Counted from the first letter of the stretch, positions 1 to 9,128 are shown. The stretch: DNA of 64,000 nucleotides from Hymenobacter duratus (GCF_014698995.1 NZ_JACWZZ010000002.1:1178001-1242000), one strand, 5' to 3'. Notes: generated from the letters alone by a model not told the origin. Numbers and translations are program-made.

Positions 1-2618
1 GCGGCGGCGGCGCGACCCTGACCGTGCCCATCGTGACGACCCGCGTGAACATGTTCACCGGCAACCTGAACGGCACCAGCAACCTGACCATCGGCGATGC
101 GTCGGCTATCTTCTTTGTTGTTCAGATTGGCGTTGCGAGCAATACCAATACCAGCGGCTCATTCGCCTCGGCTCCCACGTTCAACATTGGCAGCGGCGCT
201 CTGCAGCTGATTTACGCCCCTGAAGCCACGGCCCGCACTACCGGGTTTGAGGTTCCTGCTACCCGCATCGTCGATGTAGTAAGCATCAGCAACCCGGCCG
301 GCGTAACGCTGGCAGGTGGCAACCTGCTGGTTCCCGGCGTTTCCAACGCTTCGTTGCTGCTCACGGCTGGCATCCTGACTACCTCGGCGGCTAACACGGT
401 CATCATCGGCCCGGCTGCCGGCGCATTTCCTACCGGTCTGGCTACGTCCTACGTGAAAGGCCCGCTGGGTATTACGGTGAATAGCGCAACGGCTGTGAGC
501 CGCACGTTTGCCGTTGGCGACGCAGCCGGCTGGCGTCCGGTAGTAGTGACGGGCATTACCGCCGCTACTGACCAGATCTTCACGGCTACCGTGGTAAATG
601 GAGCTACGGGCGGCACCGGCATTTCGCCGGTTACCAACCTGAACCCAACCCGCTATGTACGCCTCGAAAACTCGGCCAACCTGCCGGCTACGGCCCGCGT
701 GCAGCTGAGCTACGGTGCGGATGACGTGCTGGGCAACGCGGCCACGGCTACGGTAGCGCAGGCGGCTACGGCCAACGGCACATATGCTTCCATCGGTGGT
801 GCAGCGGCTACGGTTCCTACTACGGGCATCGTATCCACCCTCGACCTGACGCCCGGCAACGACTTCTTCGTGCTGGCCAACACCGAAGGCGGTGTCCTGA
901 CCTCGTCGGTAGCCAGCGTATGCGGCGGCACCAACTCGGGCACGCTCACGCTGGCCAGCAACATCGGCACCATCACGGGGTATGAAGCCAACACGGGTAG
1001 CGGCTTCACGGCCGTGCCCGGCACCAACACCGGCTCGACGCTGGCTTTCAGCAACCTGACCACCACGACGACCTTCCGCGCCGTCATCCTGACGGCCGAT
1101 AACCGCACGGTGTACTCTGCCCCCGTAACGGTGACCGTAGAAGCAGCTCCAACGGCCACGCTGACGGCTGCTACGCCAACCACGTTCTGCGGCCCCGGCA
1201 CGCTCACACTGAATGTGACACCCGTAACCGGCGCTACCTACCAGTTCCTGCTTGATGGCGCCCCCATCAGTGGTGCCACCAGCGCTACTTACACTACTAC
1301 CGTATCGGCCAGCGGCTCTTACTCGGTGGTAGTAACCAGCGCTACCAATTGCACCAGCACCTCAGCAGCAGTAGCCGTAACCGTGAACCCGGCTACGACG
1401 GCTACGTTCAGCTATGCTAACACTACGCTTTGCGCAGGCGGCAGCGCCGTAACGCCCACTATCACGGGCACTACCGGCGGTACGTTCAGCAGCACCACGG
1501 GCCTGAGCATTGACGCTACCACTGGTGCTATTGCGCCGGCTACCTCCACGCCCGGCACCTACACCGTGACCTACAGCGTGGCTGGCACCTGCCCGTCGTC
1601 GGCTACGGCTACCATTACCATCACGACGGCACCAGTAGCTACGTTCTCGTACGCAGCGGCTACCTACTGCGCTTCCGGCACGGCTACGGCTGCTCCGGTA
1701 TTCGGCACGGGCGCTTCGGCTGGCACGTTCAGCAGCACGACCGGTCTGACGATTAATGCTACGACCGGCGTGATTACCCCCGGCACGAGTACGCCCGGCA
1801 CCTACACCGTAACCAACACTATTGCTGCTGCTGGCAGCTGCGCTGCTGCTACGGCTACGGCTACCGTGACCATCTCGGCTGCTACCACGGCTACCTTCAC
1901 GTATGCCAATGCCACGCTCTGCGCAGGTGGTACCACTGCCACTCCTACCATCACAGGAACTGCAGGTGGCGCGTTCAGCAGCACCACCGGTCTGACACTT
2001 AACGCCACCACCGGCGCTATCAACCTGAGCACAAGCACTGCCGGTACTTACACCGTGACCTACAGCGTAGCAGGCACCTGCCCGTCCTCGGCCACGGCTT
2101 CGGTAACGATTACCGCCCGCCCGGCTCAGCCGACGGTGGCCCCGGCCTACAACGGCACGACCACCACGCTCACCAGCTCCAGCGCCACGGGCAACCAGTG
2201 GTACCTGAACGGCACGCTCATCCCCGGAGCCACCAGCCAGACGTACGTGGTCAACTCGGCCGCCCAGTTTGGCCAGTATACGGTGGTCGTGACCAACGCC
2301 ACCACCGGCTGCGCCTCGCTGCCGTCAGCCCAGCTGCTGGTTAACTCCAGCGTTAAGGTGCTGGCCGGCTCCTCGCTGAGCGTGTATCCGAACCCAACCA
2401 CCGACGGCAACGTGACGGTGGAGCTCAGCGGCTACACGAAAGCCACCGAGCTGAACGTGTACAACGCCGTAGGCCAGCAGGTGTACCACACCACGGCCGC
2501 CGGCAAGAACGGTGTGCAGACCGCCACGCTGGACCTGCGCCAGCTGCCGGCCGGCATCTACATCCTGCGCGCCCGCACCGAGGGCGGACTTGATGTGCGC
2601 CGTATCACCAAGCAATAG
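1..2618 (+). CDS. T9SS type A sorting domain surface protein (5' end outside window)
   Basis: The reading frame is open to the first base (first full codon at 3), so the N-terminus lies upstream. The visible ~870 residues are rich in Thr, Ala, Ser and Gly. They hold, in order, a beta-rich region, two Ig-like segments with paired cysteines, three related repeats of about 80 residues (DNA starts near 1401, 1638 and 1890; units contain TATFSYAN-like and FSSTTGL motifs), one more Ig-like segment with QWYLNG, and an ~80-residue C-terminal sorting domain beginning at SVYPNPT and ending with LPAGIYILR. Such tails direct proteins through the Bacteroidota type IX secretion system to the cell surface or outside. 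The body is probably an adhesin or stalk; no enzymatic motif is visible. Strong terminator downstream. Confidence 0.85.
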   Translation, partial: GGGATLTVPIVTTRVNMFTGNLNGTSNLTIGDASAIFFVVQIGVASNTNTSGSFASAPTFNIGSGALQLIYAPEATARTTGFEVPATRIVDVVSISNPAGVTLAGGNLLVPGVSNASLLLTAGILTTSAANTVIIGPAAGAFPTGLATSYVKGPLGITVNSATAVSRTFAVGDAAGWRPVVVTGITAATDQIFTATVVNGATGGTGISPVTNLNPTRYVRLENSANLPATARVQLSYGADDVLGNAATATVAQAATANGTYASIGGAAATVPTTGIVSTLDLTPGNDFFVLANTEGGVLTSSVASVCGGTNSGTLTLASNIGTITGYEANTGSGFTAVPGTNTGSTLAFSNLTTTTTFRAVILTADNRTVYSAPVTVTVEAAPTATLTAATPTTFCGPGTLTLNVTPVTGATYQFLLDGAPISGATSATYTTTVSASGSYSVVVTSATNCTSTSAAVAVTVNPATTATFSYANTTLCAGGSAVTPTITGTTGGTFSSTTGLSIDATTGAIAPATSTPGTYTVTYSVAGTCPSSATATITITTAPVATFSYAAATYCASGTATAAPVFGTGASAGTFSSTTGLTINATTGVITPGTSTPGTYTVTNTIAAAGSCAAATATATVTISAATTATFTYANATLCAGGTTATPTITGTAGGAFSSTTGLTLNATTGAINLSTSTAGTYTVTYSVAGTCPSSATASVTITARPAQPTVAPAYNGTTTTLTSSSATGNQWYLNGTLIPGATSQTYVVNSAAQFGQYTVVVTNATTGCASLPSAQLLVNSSVKVLAGSSLSVYPNPTTDGNVTVELSGYTKATELNVYNAVGQQVYHTTAAGKNGVQTATLDLRQLPAGIYILRARTEGGLDVRRITKQ

Positions 2619-2652
2619 GCAGCCATAGCGGCTACTTTCTAGCTTAGTCACG

Positions 2653-2685
2653 AAAGCCCCGCCGGTACTGCCGACGGGGCTTTTT
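2653..2685 (+). terminator. Rho-independent terminator after the sorting-domain gene
   Basis: AAAGCCCCG at 2653-2661 pairs with CGGGGCTTT at 2675-2683, followed by a run of T. It lies 35 bp after the stop codon. Confidence 0.8.
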
Positions 2686-2784
2686 GCTGGCCTTTGGTGC
2701 TACTTAATAGACGGTGGCGGCAAGACGCTTCCAATCATTTTTCAAATGGTTACAACCTTCTCTGCAGCCAGTAGCTCTACACAG

Positions 2785-2792
2785 TACTTTTG
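2785..2792 (+). promoter_or_regulatory. Bacteroidota -7 promoter box (TACTTTTG)
   Basis: TACTTTTG matches TAnnTTTG and lies 30 bp before the chosen ATG at 2822. No clear TTTG -33 box stands at the usual 19-21 bp upstream. Confidence 0.55.
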
Positions 2793-2821
2793 CAGTTCAC
2801 AACTATTCATCTTCTCCTTAT

Positions 2822-4174
2822 ATGCGTCTAATTAGACTCTGCTACGTGCTGGCCGCTGGCTTGCTGTTCCATTTTCAGGCCTCGGCTCAAACCAGCCAGC
2901 GCCCGGCAAACCATCTGGAAAACCGGCTAAAGAAGATTCGTCCGGCCACTGTTGGCGGCTTGGCTGGCCGTAATTCGCAGCAAACCGTGAGCCGCCCGGG
3001 CCGCGCCGTGTACTACAGCTGGGACCCCAACACTCAGGCCTGGAGCACCAGCCCAGGCGTGGAAACCTACCGCTACGACAGCCGCGCCAACCTCACTCAG
3101 GTAACGTATTCCGACTCAACAACCAACGCGCCAAGCATCCGCAGCACGTACAGCTACGACGCCCAAAACCGCAATACGGAAGAACTGACGGAGCAATGGG
3201 CAGCCACTGCCTGGGTGCCGGTCAGCCGCTACACGGCCACGTACGATGCGCAAGGCAACTACACGCAGCAGGTAGGGCAGACGCTACAAAATGGCACCTG
3301 GGTGACGACGGAAGGTTACCAGTTTCAAAACACCTACAACACGGCAGGCGTCATGACCGGGCAGATTGTCCAGCGGTTTCAGAACGGCGGATTCGTGAAT
3401 GAAGGGCGCAGCCTCTACACGGTAGTCAATGGCCAGTGGACAGAAGTAGTGGAGCAGGAATGGGAAGCTGGCGCCTGGGTGAACGAAACCCGCTACACCG
3501 ATATTCAGTGGGCCGACTGGGCCGCTCTGCAGCCGGCTTCGTATCGGGAACAGCGGTGGGAAGGTGCCTGGGACGATCAGGCGCGCTTCACGCATACGTA
3601 TGCGCCTAATGGCACCGTCACGAGAGAAATAGAGCAGGCTACAGGCCCGGGCACCTGGGAGCTGGATGCTCGGCTCACCGACTCGTTTGATAATTTTGGC
3701 AACTACCTGGGGGCCCGGTTCGAAGAGTATCGCAACAATGCCTGGGTAATCGACTACGAGGAACGCAACGTGCTGCTCTACACAGCCACCAACGACGTGC
3801 GCCGCAGCACCAGCCAGGAGTACGACAGCTTCATCACCGGCGCGGGCTTCGAAAACCAGAGCCGTTACAACTACTCCAACTTCCAGAGCATTACGCTGAG
3901 CACCGCTTCGGCGGCGTTGCTGGCCCAAGCCAGCATCTATCCTAACCCTGCTGCCAGCGCCGCAACGTTCACGCTGTCGGGCCTCCAGGATAACGGGCCG
4001 GTGCAGGTGCAGGTATTCAACCAGTTGGGCCAGCCCGTACTGACGCGCACAACCACGCCCCGGGCGGGCACACTACAGACTTCGCTCAATGTGGGCGAAT
4101 TGCCAGCGGGCCTATACTTGGTGCGGGCCACTACCTCGGTTGGTACCGTAGTGAAGCGTCTGGTGCGCGAGTAG
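2822..4174 (+). CDS. Secreted T9SS sorting-domain protein with YD-like repeats
   Basis: The ATG at 2822 is preferred over upstream in-frame starts because it gives a clean signal peptide (hydrophobic core about residues 7-20, cleavage after ASA) and lies just behind a -7 box. The body (about residues 60-360) has repeated Tyr/Trp-rich strands such as SYDAQN, TYDAQGNY, GTWV, GAWV and NAWV. These resemble the antiparallel YD/RHS-like repeats seen in Bacteroidota surface proteins. The C-terminus carries a T9SS sorting domain (SIYPNPA ... LPAGLYLVR ... VKRLV). The product is therefore expected to be exported and anchored or released. Its ligand is unknown. It is a single-gene unit between two terminators. 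Confidence 0.82.
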   Translation: MRLIRLCYVLAAGLLFHFQASAQTSQRPANHLENRLKKIRPATVGGLAGRNSQQTVSRPGRAVYYSWDPNTQAWSTSPGVETYRYDSRANLTQVTYSDSTTNAPSIRSTYSYDAQNRNTEELTEQWAATAWVPVSRYTATYDAQGNYTQQVGQTLQNGTWVTTEGYQFQNTYNTAGVMTGQIVQRFQNGGFVNEGRSLYTVVNGQWTEVVEQEWEAGAWVNETRYTDIQWADWAALQPASYREQRWEGAWDDQARFTHTYAPNGTVTREIEQATGPGTWELDARLTDSFDNFGNYLGARFEEYRNNAWVIDYEERNVLLYTATNDVRRSTSQEYDSFITGAGFENQSRYNYSNFQSITLSTASAALLAQASIYPNPAASAATFTLSGLQDNGPVQVQVFNQLGQPVLTRTTTPRAGTLQTSLNVGELPAGLYLVRATTSVGTVVKRLVRE

Positions 4175-4197
4175 CCGGTTTTCTTTCCCTCAGTAGC

Positions 4198-4234
4198 AAC
4201 GCCCCGGCCCGCCATGCGAGCCGGGGCGTTTTTT
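4198..4234 (+). terminator. Rho-independent terminator
   Basis: A perfect 10-bp stem (AACGCCCCGG at 4198-4207 with CCGGGGCGTT at 4221-4230), then a T run. Confidence 0.85.
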
Positions 4235-4265
4235 GTGCAGGCCCCACACATTTCCTGGCAGATAG

Positions 4266-4273
4266 TAGCTTTA
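4266..4273 (+). promoter_or_regulatory. -7 promoter box almost touching the start codon
   Basis: TAGCTTTA fits TAnnTTTG except for the last base. It ends 4 bp before the ATG at 4278, so a transcript starting at the normal distance would be leaderless. Prediction from spacing only. Confidence 0.4.
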
Positions 4274-4277
4274 CGGT

Positions 4278-4880
4278 ATGGCGTCCCTGTTTCAGACCTA
4301 TCTCCAGCTCGGCTTCCACCATATCCTCAACCTGCAGGCCCACGACCATATCGTGTTTCTGCTGGCCCTGTGCGCTCCTTATGTGCTGGCCGACTGGCGG
4401 CGCGTGGTAGCACTGGTAACGAGCTTCACCATTGGGCATTCGCTCACGCTGGCACTGGCCACGCTGGGCGTGGTGCAGTATAGCGCCGGCTTCATCGAGA
4501 AGCTGATTCCGATTACGATTCTGATTACCTGCCTCGTGAATCTGGTGAAAGCGGGACGAACTGAACCTCGGCTGGCACGCCGGTTGCGCCCCGAACCCGT
4601 TGTGCTGGCGCTTCCCAATCTGCTGGCCATTGTGTTCGGATTGGTGCATGGCCTCGGCTTTTCCAGCTACCTACGCGAGTTGCTGGGCCAGCAAAGCCGC
4701 CCGGTGCTGGAATTGCTGGCGTTCAATGTGGGCGTGGAACTGGGCCAGTTGCTCATCGTGAGTTTCATTCTGCTGCTGGGGTTTCTGCTGTTGCGCGGTT
4801 TCGGCGTAAGTCGCCGCGACTGGCTGCTGGTTGTGAGCGGCGCCGCAGCCGGTATTGCCGTGGTATTGCTGCTGGCGTAA
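4278..4880 (+). CDS. HupE/UreJ family membrane protein
   Basis: This 200-residue protein has about six hydrophobic segments and the conserved polar motifs of the HupE/UreJ_2 family: HDH near residue 22, SFTIGHS near 49, FGLVHGLGFSS near 120 and FNVGVELGQ near 147. Proteins of this family are associated with nickel handling in hydrogenase or urease clusters. In Bacteroidota, however, the gene commonly stands next to an M1 peptidase, as here, with no hydrogenase or urease nearby. A role in metal transport is inferred from the histidine motifs in the membrane segments; the substrate is not known. Confidence 0.8.
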   Translation: MASLFQTYLQLGFHHILNLQAHDHIVFLLALCAPYVLADWRRVVALVTSFTIGHSLTLALATLGVVQYSAGFIEKLIPITILITCLVNLVKAGRTEPRLARRLRPEPVVLALPNLLAIVFGLVHGLGFSSYLRELLGQQSRPVLELLAFNVGVELGQLLIVSFILLLGFLLLRGFGVSRRDWLLVVSGAAAGIAVVLLLA

Positions 4881-5011
4881 TGCCACGCGACACTAGGGCC
4901 CTGACGAGCCTGCACATATTTCATAGCCAGAATAGTATATGCAGCATACAAAGAAGGTGCAACGCCCGTCTTCAGCACGTGTCTTTGCCCAATCTGCCGG
5001 TGAACTTTCCG

Positions 5012-5019
5012 TAGATTTA
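5012..5019 (+). promoter_or_regulatory. Candidate -7 box for the M1 peptidase gene
   Basis: TAGATTTA lies 37 bp before the ATG, with a TTTG at 4984-4987 as a possible -33 box (24-bp spacing, slightly long). Confidence 0.4.
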
Positions 5020-5056
5020 CCTCCTTCGCTTTCTGCTCTTTCTGCGCTTGACTATT

Positions 5057-7411
5057 ATGCTTAAACCTTTCCTGCCGGTGGCGGGCCTTGCCTTGCTGCT
5101 GGTGTCGCCGGCGCTGGCTCAAACCACCAACTCGGGCACCGACAAATTTGCGCAGCTCGAAACGCTGCTGCCCACGCCCAACTCCTACCGCACGGCCTCC
5201 GGTGCCCCCGGTGCCGACTATTGGCAGCAGCGCGCCGACTACAACATCCGCGTCAAGCTGGATGATGAGAAGCAGGCCATTACGGGCTCCGAGGACATTA
5301 CCTACACTAACCTCTCGCCCGACGTGCTGACCTACCTCTGGGTACAGCTCGACCAGAACATCCTCGACAAAAACTCCATCACCACGGCCACGCAGGTGGG
5401 CCAGATTCAGGACCGGATGCCGTTCCAGACGCTGGACTACCTACAGCGTAGCGAGTTTGACGGCGGTTTCAAGATTGGGGAGGTGAAGCTGAAAGGCGGT
5501 AAGGCCCTGCCCTACGTCATCAACCACACCATGATGCGCGTGGACCTGCCTACGCCGCTACGGCCCAAGCAGGCTGTCACGTTCAGCATCACGTGGAGCT
5601 ACAACATCAACGACCAGCTGAAAATCAACCAGCGCAGCGGCTACGAGTATTTCCCCGAGGACAAAAACTACCTATACGAAATTGCGCAGTTCTACCCGCG
5701 CATGGCCGTATACTCCGACAACCAGGGCTGGCAGCACAAGCAGTTCCTCGGCAACGGCGAGTTTGCGCTGCCCTTCGGCGACTACCGCGTGAGCATCACG
5801 GCCCCCGCCGACCACGTGGTGGGCGCTACCGGCGTGCTGCAGAACCCCAACGAGGTGCTGACCAGCGCCCAGCGCCAACGCCTCGAGAAAGCCAAGAATG
5901 CCAAGACGCCGGTGCTCATCGTGAGCCAGCAGGAAGCCGAAAAGGCCGAAACCAGCCGCGCTAAAGGCACCAAAACCTGGACCTACGCCGCCAAAGACGT
6001 GCGCGACTTCGCCTGGGCCAGCTCGCGCAAGTTCATCTGGGATGCCATGGGCATTCAGCAGAAGGGCAAGCCGGTGATGTGCATGAGCTACTACCCCAAG
6101 GAGGGCAACCCGCTGTGGGGCAAGTACTCGACAGAAGTAGTGGCCCACACCATCAAGACGTACTCCAAGTATACCATCGACTACGAGTATCCGGTGGCTA
6201 TTTCGGTGCACGGCCCGGTAGGCGGCATGGAGTACCCAATGCTGTGCTTCAATGGCGGCCGCCCCGAGAAGGATGGCACGTACTCTGCTGATCGGAAATA
6301 CGGAATGATTTCGGTGATTATTCACGAAGTAGGCCACAACTTCTTCCCGATGATTATCAATTCCGATGAGCGGCAGTGGAGCTGGATGGACGAGGGCCTG
6401 AACACCTTCACGCAGTACCTCACCGAGCAGGAATGGGAGCGGAACTACCCCTCGCGCCGCGGCGAGCCCAAGAACATTGTGGACTACATGCGCACCGGCA
6501 AAAACCTGCAGACGCCCATCATGACCAACTCGGAGTCGGTGCTGCAGTTTGGGCCGAACGCCTACGCCAAGCCGGCTACCGGCCTCAACATTCTGCGCGA
6601 GACGATTCTGGGCCGTGAGTTGTTCGACTACGCCTTCAAGGAATATGCGCGCCGCTGGGCCTACAAGCACCCCACACCGGCCGACTTCTTCCGCACGATG
6701 GAAGACGCCTCCGGCACCGACCTCGACTGGTTCTGGCGCGGCTGGTTCTACACCACCGATGCCTCCGACCTAGCCATTACGAGCGTGAAGTGGTACTCGG
6801 TGGACTCTAAAAACCCCGAAATTGAAAACGCCCGCAAGCGGGAGCTAATTAATCAGGCACCGCAGACTCTGTCGCAGCAGCGCAACCTGCAGGACATTAA
6901 GCGTACCCTCGTAGATGAGAAGCCCGAGTTGAAAGACTTCTATAACAACTACGACCCGCTAGCCACCACCGACGCCGACAAGCAGCGTTATCAGCAGCTG
7001 GTAAAAGGCCTCTCGCCTGAGCAGCAGAAGCGCCTGAACAGTGGCCTGAACTTCTACGAAGTGGGACTGAAGAACGTGGGTGGCCTGACCATGCCCGTTA
7101 TCGTGCAGATGACGTACGAAGATGGCAAGCAGGAAAAGATGACGATTCCGGCCGAAATCTGGCGCAAAAACAACGCGGAGGTAACCAAGGTGTTCATCAC
7201 CGAAAAGCCTGTAGTAAGCTTTGTGCTGGACCCCTTGCAGGAAACCGCCGACATCGACCAGAGCAACAACGCTTGGCCCCAGAAAGCGGCGCCGTCGCGC
7301 TTCGAGCTGTTTGAGTACCAGCAGCGCCCTCAGCCCAACCCGATGCAACAGCAAACCTCCATGCAGCAGAAGGAGCAAAAGCCCGCTGGCAGCACCGGCG
7401 GCACTAACTAA
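5057..7411 (+). CDS. M1 family metallopeptidase (gluzincin aminopeptidase)
   Basis: A zinc aminopeptidase expected to act in the periplasm or at the surface. The ATG at 5057 gives a signal peptide (hydrophobic residues about 5-20, cleavage after ALA); the TTG nine bases upstream is not preferred. The M1 signature is complete: HEVGH at residues 423-427 and the third zinc ligand Glu446, exactly 18 residues later. A GGMEY motif at 389-393 takes the place of the exopeptidase GAMEN motif that binds the substrate N-terminus. The ~784-residue length and Gln/Pro-rich tail are usual for the Bacteroidota members. It is followed directly by a strong terminator. The upstream HupE-like gene is a frequent neighbour in this phylum. 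Confidence 0.9.
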   Translation: MLKPFLPVAGLALLLVSPALAQTTNSGTDKFAQLETLLPTPNSYRTASGAPGADYWQQRADYNIRVKLDDEKQAITGSEDITYTNLSPDVLTYLWVQLDQNILDKNSITTATQVGQIQDRMPFQTLDYLQRSEFDGGFKIGEVKLKGGKALPYVINHTMMRVDLPTPLRPKQAVTFSITWSYNINDQLKINQRSGYEYFPEDKNYLYEIAQFYPRMAVYSDNQGWQHKQFLGNGEFALPFGDYRVSITAPADHVVGATGVLQNPNEVLTSAQRQRLEKAKNAKTPVLIVSQQEAEKAETSRAKGTKTWTYAAKDVRDFAWASSRKFIWDAMGIQQKGKPVMCMSYYPKEGNPLWGKYSTEVVAHTIKTYSKYTIDYEYPVAISVHGPVGGMEYPMLCFNGGRPEKDGTYSADRKYGMISVIIHEVGHNFFPMIINSDERQWSWMDEGLNTFTQYLTEQEWERNYPSRRGEPKNIVDYMRTGKNLQTPIMTNSESVLQFGPNAYAKPATGLNILRETILGRELFDYAFKEYARRWAYKHPTPADFFRTMEDASGTDLDWFWRGWFYTTDASDLAITSVKWYSVDSKNPEIENARKRELINQAPQTLSQQRNLQDIKRTLVDEKPELKDFYNNYDPLATTDADKQRYQQLVKGLSPEQQKRLNSGLNFYEVGLKNVGGLTMPVIVQMTYEDGKQEKMTIPAEIWRKNNAEVTKVFITEKPVVSFVLDPLQETADIDQSNNAWPQKAAPSRFELFEYQQRPQPNPMQQQTSMQQKEQKPAGSTGGTN

Positions 7412-7438
7412 GTTGTTGTTTCCGAACCTAAATGACAG

Positions 7439-7470
7439 AAAAGAGCCGGGCGTTATCGTCCGGCTCTTTT
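7439..7470 (+). terminator. Rho-independent terminator after the M1 peptidase gene
   Basis: A perfect 11-bp stem, AAAAGAGCCGG (7439-7449) with CCGGCTCTTTT (7460-7470), and a 10-base loop. Confidence 0.88.
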
Positions 7471-7500
7471 CTGTTATATATGCCTCATTTATCTACAGCT

Positions 7501-7895
7501 ATGCCCTACCCCAAAAAACCTGATGACGATGTTAAAAATACTGTGCTGTGGTTCACCATACCGTTCGCCGCAGTGCTGTATACTTCGTTGTATTTTGTTG
7601 TTCGCTGGGATACCCAAAAAGACCACGCTCATTTCGTGAAGAGGTATATAGCGGCAGTAGTTGCTGAGAAATATCTCGACATAAACAACCGAAACATACC
7701 TAATATTCATCTGCGCTACATATTCATCTGCGCTACGTTGACGAGGCATTATCCTTTTCCGGCAGCCGGCGTTATTATGATTCCCTGCAAGTAGGCGACT
7801 CGCTGTATAAGCCGGCTGGCTCCACTTATTTCTATCTTGTCGAGCACCCAAACGGCGTAAGAACCCTGCGCCGCCCTCTCAACGACTCACTCTAA
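7501..7895 (+). pseudogene. Small membrane-anchored protein gene, frameshifted by a 17-bp tandem duplication
   Basis: The ATG at 7501 (or the in-frame ATG at 7480) opens a protein with one membrane segment (about residues 14-32) followed by a soluble region. The frame shifts inside a perfect 17-bp direct duplication at 7703-7736. Read as it stands, the protein ends at 7794 with an unrelated tail. If one 17-bp copy is removed, the frame continues through RYYDSLQVGDSLYKP and YLVEHPNGVRTLRRP to a TAA at 7893-7895 and gives a coherent protein of 125 residues. No family was recognised. The gene is either inactivated, switchable by slippage, or affected by an assembly error. Confidence 0.75.
7703..7736 (+). 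repeat. Perfect 17-bp tandem duplication
   Basis: Bases 7703-7719 and 7720-7736 are identical (unit starts ATATTCATC and ends GCGCTAC). Seventeen is not a multiple of three, so the second copy breaks the frame of the gene around it. Confidence 0.95.
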
Positions 7896-7912
7896 CCTTC
7901 ATCATCACTACT

Positions 7913-8287
7913 ATGGGACTTCTCGACGGCCTGCTGGGCAACGCTTCCGAAACCGATGCGCAGGATATTCAGCTGGAGCTGAGCCAACAGCTTTCCCCCG
8001 GCGAAACCGTGCGCAACGCCTACGCCGTCATCCGCGACCTGATGGTATTCACCACCAAACGCCTTATCATGGTGGATAAGCAGGGCGTGACGGGCAAAAA
8101 GCGTGAATACCTGAGCATTCCGTACCGTAGCATCGAGCGGTTTTCGATGGAAACCACCGGCCACTTTGACCTCGACGCGGAGCTGAAAATCTGGGTGCGC
8201 GGCCAGACCGAGCCCATCAGCAAAACCTTCCGCGGCGACAAAAACGTGTATGACGTCTACCGCGCCCTCGGCGAGTTTGCCGTGTAG
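7913..8287 (+). CDS. PH domain-containing protein (bacterial PH, bPH-type)
   Basis: A 124-residue cytosolic protein resembling the bacterial pleckstrin-homology family (PF08000 type). It has a short N-terminal helix (MGLLDGLLGN), then the PH-like barrel with the strands DLMVFTTKRLIMVDKQG, YLSIPYRSIERFS and DLDAELKIWV, and a C-terminal helix. Family members are about this size and are made of this single domain. Their biochemical role is not established, though membrane-stress functions have been proposed. No partner gene adjoins; a large hairpin region separates it from the aldolase downstream. Confidence 0.8.
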   Translation: MGLLDGLLGNASETDAQDIQLELSQQLSPGETVRNAYAVIRDLMVFTTKRLIMVDKQGVTGKKREYLSIPYRSIERFSMETTGHFDLDAELKIWVRGQTEPISKTFRGDKNVYDVYRALGEFAV

Positions 8288-8466
8288 TTGATGAGGTTGA
8301 GCGGGTTGATGGATTGGGTGAATTCATCTGTCATCCTGAGCTTGCGAAGGACCTTATCACGCCTGAACGATTGACGTACCAACGAGCAGTTCTGTCGTAG
8401 TAAGGTCCTTCGCAAGCTCAGGATGACAGATAATCCACCACCTCACCAACCCACCAATCCGCCACC
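8288..8466. repeat. Heptamer-word inverted repeat enclosing a REP hairpin
   Basis: The left arm (8288-8322) reads as 7-bp words: TTGATGA, GGTTGAG, CGGGTTG, ATGGATT, GGGTGAA. The right arm (8432-8466) reads as complementary-type words: AATCCAC, CACCTCA, CCAACCC, ACCAATC, CGCCACC. The arms are degenerate and flank a perfect 29-bp hairpin (8328-8429), which makes a nested structure that fills the gap between two genes. Confidence 0.7.
8328..8429. repeat. REP-like hairpin 1 (GTCATCCTGAGC type)
   Basis: Bases 8328-8356 are perfectly complementary to 8401-8429 (29 bp), with a 44-base loop. The arm begins CTGTCATCCTGAGC and runs into GAAGGACCTTA. It belongs to the same superfamily as nine other elements in this window. 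Confidence 0.88.
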
Positions 8467-9114
8467 ATGCCCCGCTTCCCCTCCTCTCACGCCCTCACAC
8501 AAGCCCGGCAGCATCCGCTGATTCCGGTGTTTTATCATGCCCAGGAAGACTACGCCCGCCGGGTGCTGGCGGCCTGCCACGCGGCCGGAGTTCGGCTGTT
8601 TGAGTTTACCAACCGCGGCCCAGAGGCGCACAGCATTTTTGGGCGGCTACAGCGTTTCGTGGAGGCCGATTTTCCGGATTTGCTGCTGGGCGCGGGCACC
8701 ATCTTCACGCCCGAAGAAGCCGGCCGCTTCATCGGGGCCGGCGCCGACTTCATCATCCAACCCGTCACTAGTCCCGACGTAGCCGCCATCTGCCGCAGCC
8801 ACGATTTGGCTTGGTTGCCTGGCGCCCAGACCCTGAACGAGGTGTATGAGGCCCACCGCCTGGGCGCGACATTAGTGAAGCTGTTTCCTTCAGCCTACCT
8901 CACGCCCACCTATCTCAGCATCCTGCGTGGCCCACTGCCACAGGTACCGCTGATGGTTACGGGCGGTATCCAGCCCACGGTGGAGAGCCTTGCGGAGTGG
9001 AAAGCGGCCGGTGCTACCTGCGTCGGCCTCGATGCGCGCCTGCTCGATACCGACGAACCCGTCCGCCTCACGGCCCAGGTACGGGATCTGCTGGGCGTGC
9101 TGACAAAGGAATAG
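8467..9114 (+). CDS. eda: KDPG/KHG aldolase (bifunctional 4-hydroxy-2-oxoglutarate / 2-dehydro-3-deoxyphosphogluconate aldolase)
   Basis: A class I aldolase that should cleave 2-keto-3-deoxy-6-phosphogluconate or 4-hydroxy-2-oxoglutarate to pyruvate plus an aldehyde, in the cytosol (Entner-Doudoroff, hexuronate or hydroxyproline routes). The 215-residue length fits the family. Visible features are Glu46 in EFTNRG, Arg50, the GAGT segment at 75-78, PGAQT at 118-122 and the Schiff-base lysine Lys138 in VKLFPS. The phosphate-binding glycine pair is at MVTGGI. The usual EVTLRT motif reads EFTNRG, so substrate preference may differ from the E. coli enzyme. No kinase or dehydratase of the pathway adjoins. 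Confidence 0.85.
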   Translation: MPRFPSSHALTQARQHPLIPVFYHAQEDYARRVLAACHAAGVRLFEFTNRGPEAHSIFGRLQRFVEADFPDLLLGAGTIFTPEEAGRFIGAGADFIIQPVTSPDVAAICRSHDLAWLPGAQTLNEVYEAHRLGATLVKLFPSAYLTPTYLSILRGPLPQVPLMVTGGIQPTVESLAEWKAAGATCVGLDARLLDTDEPVRLTAQVRDLLGVLTKE

Positions 9115-9128
9115 CCCCATACCCTATA

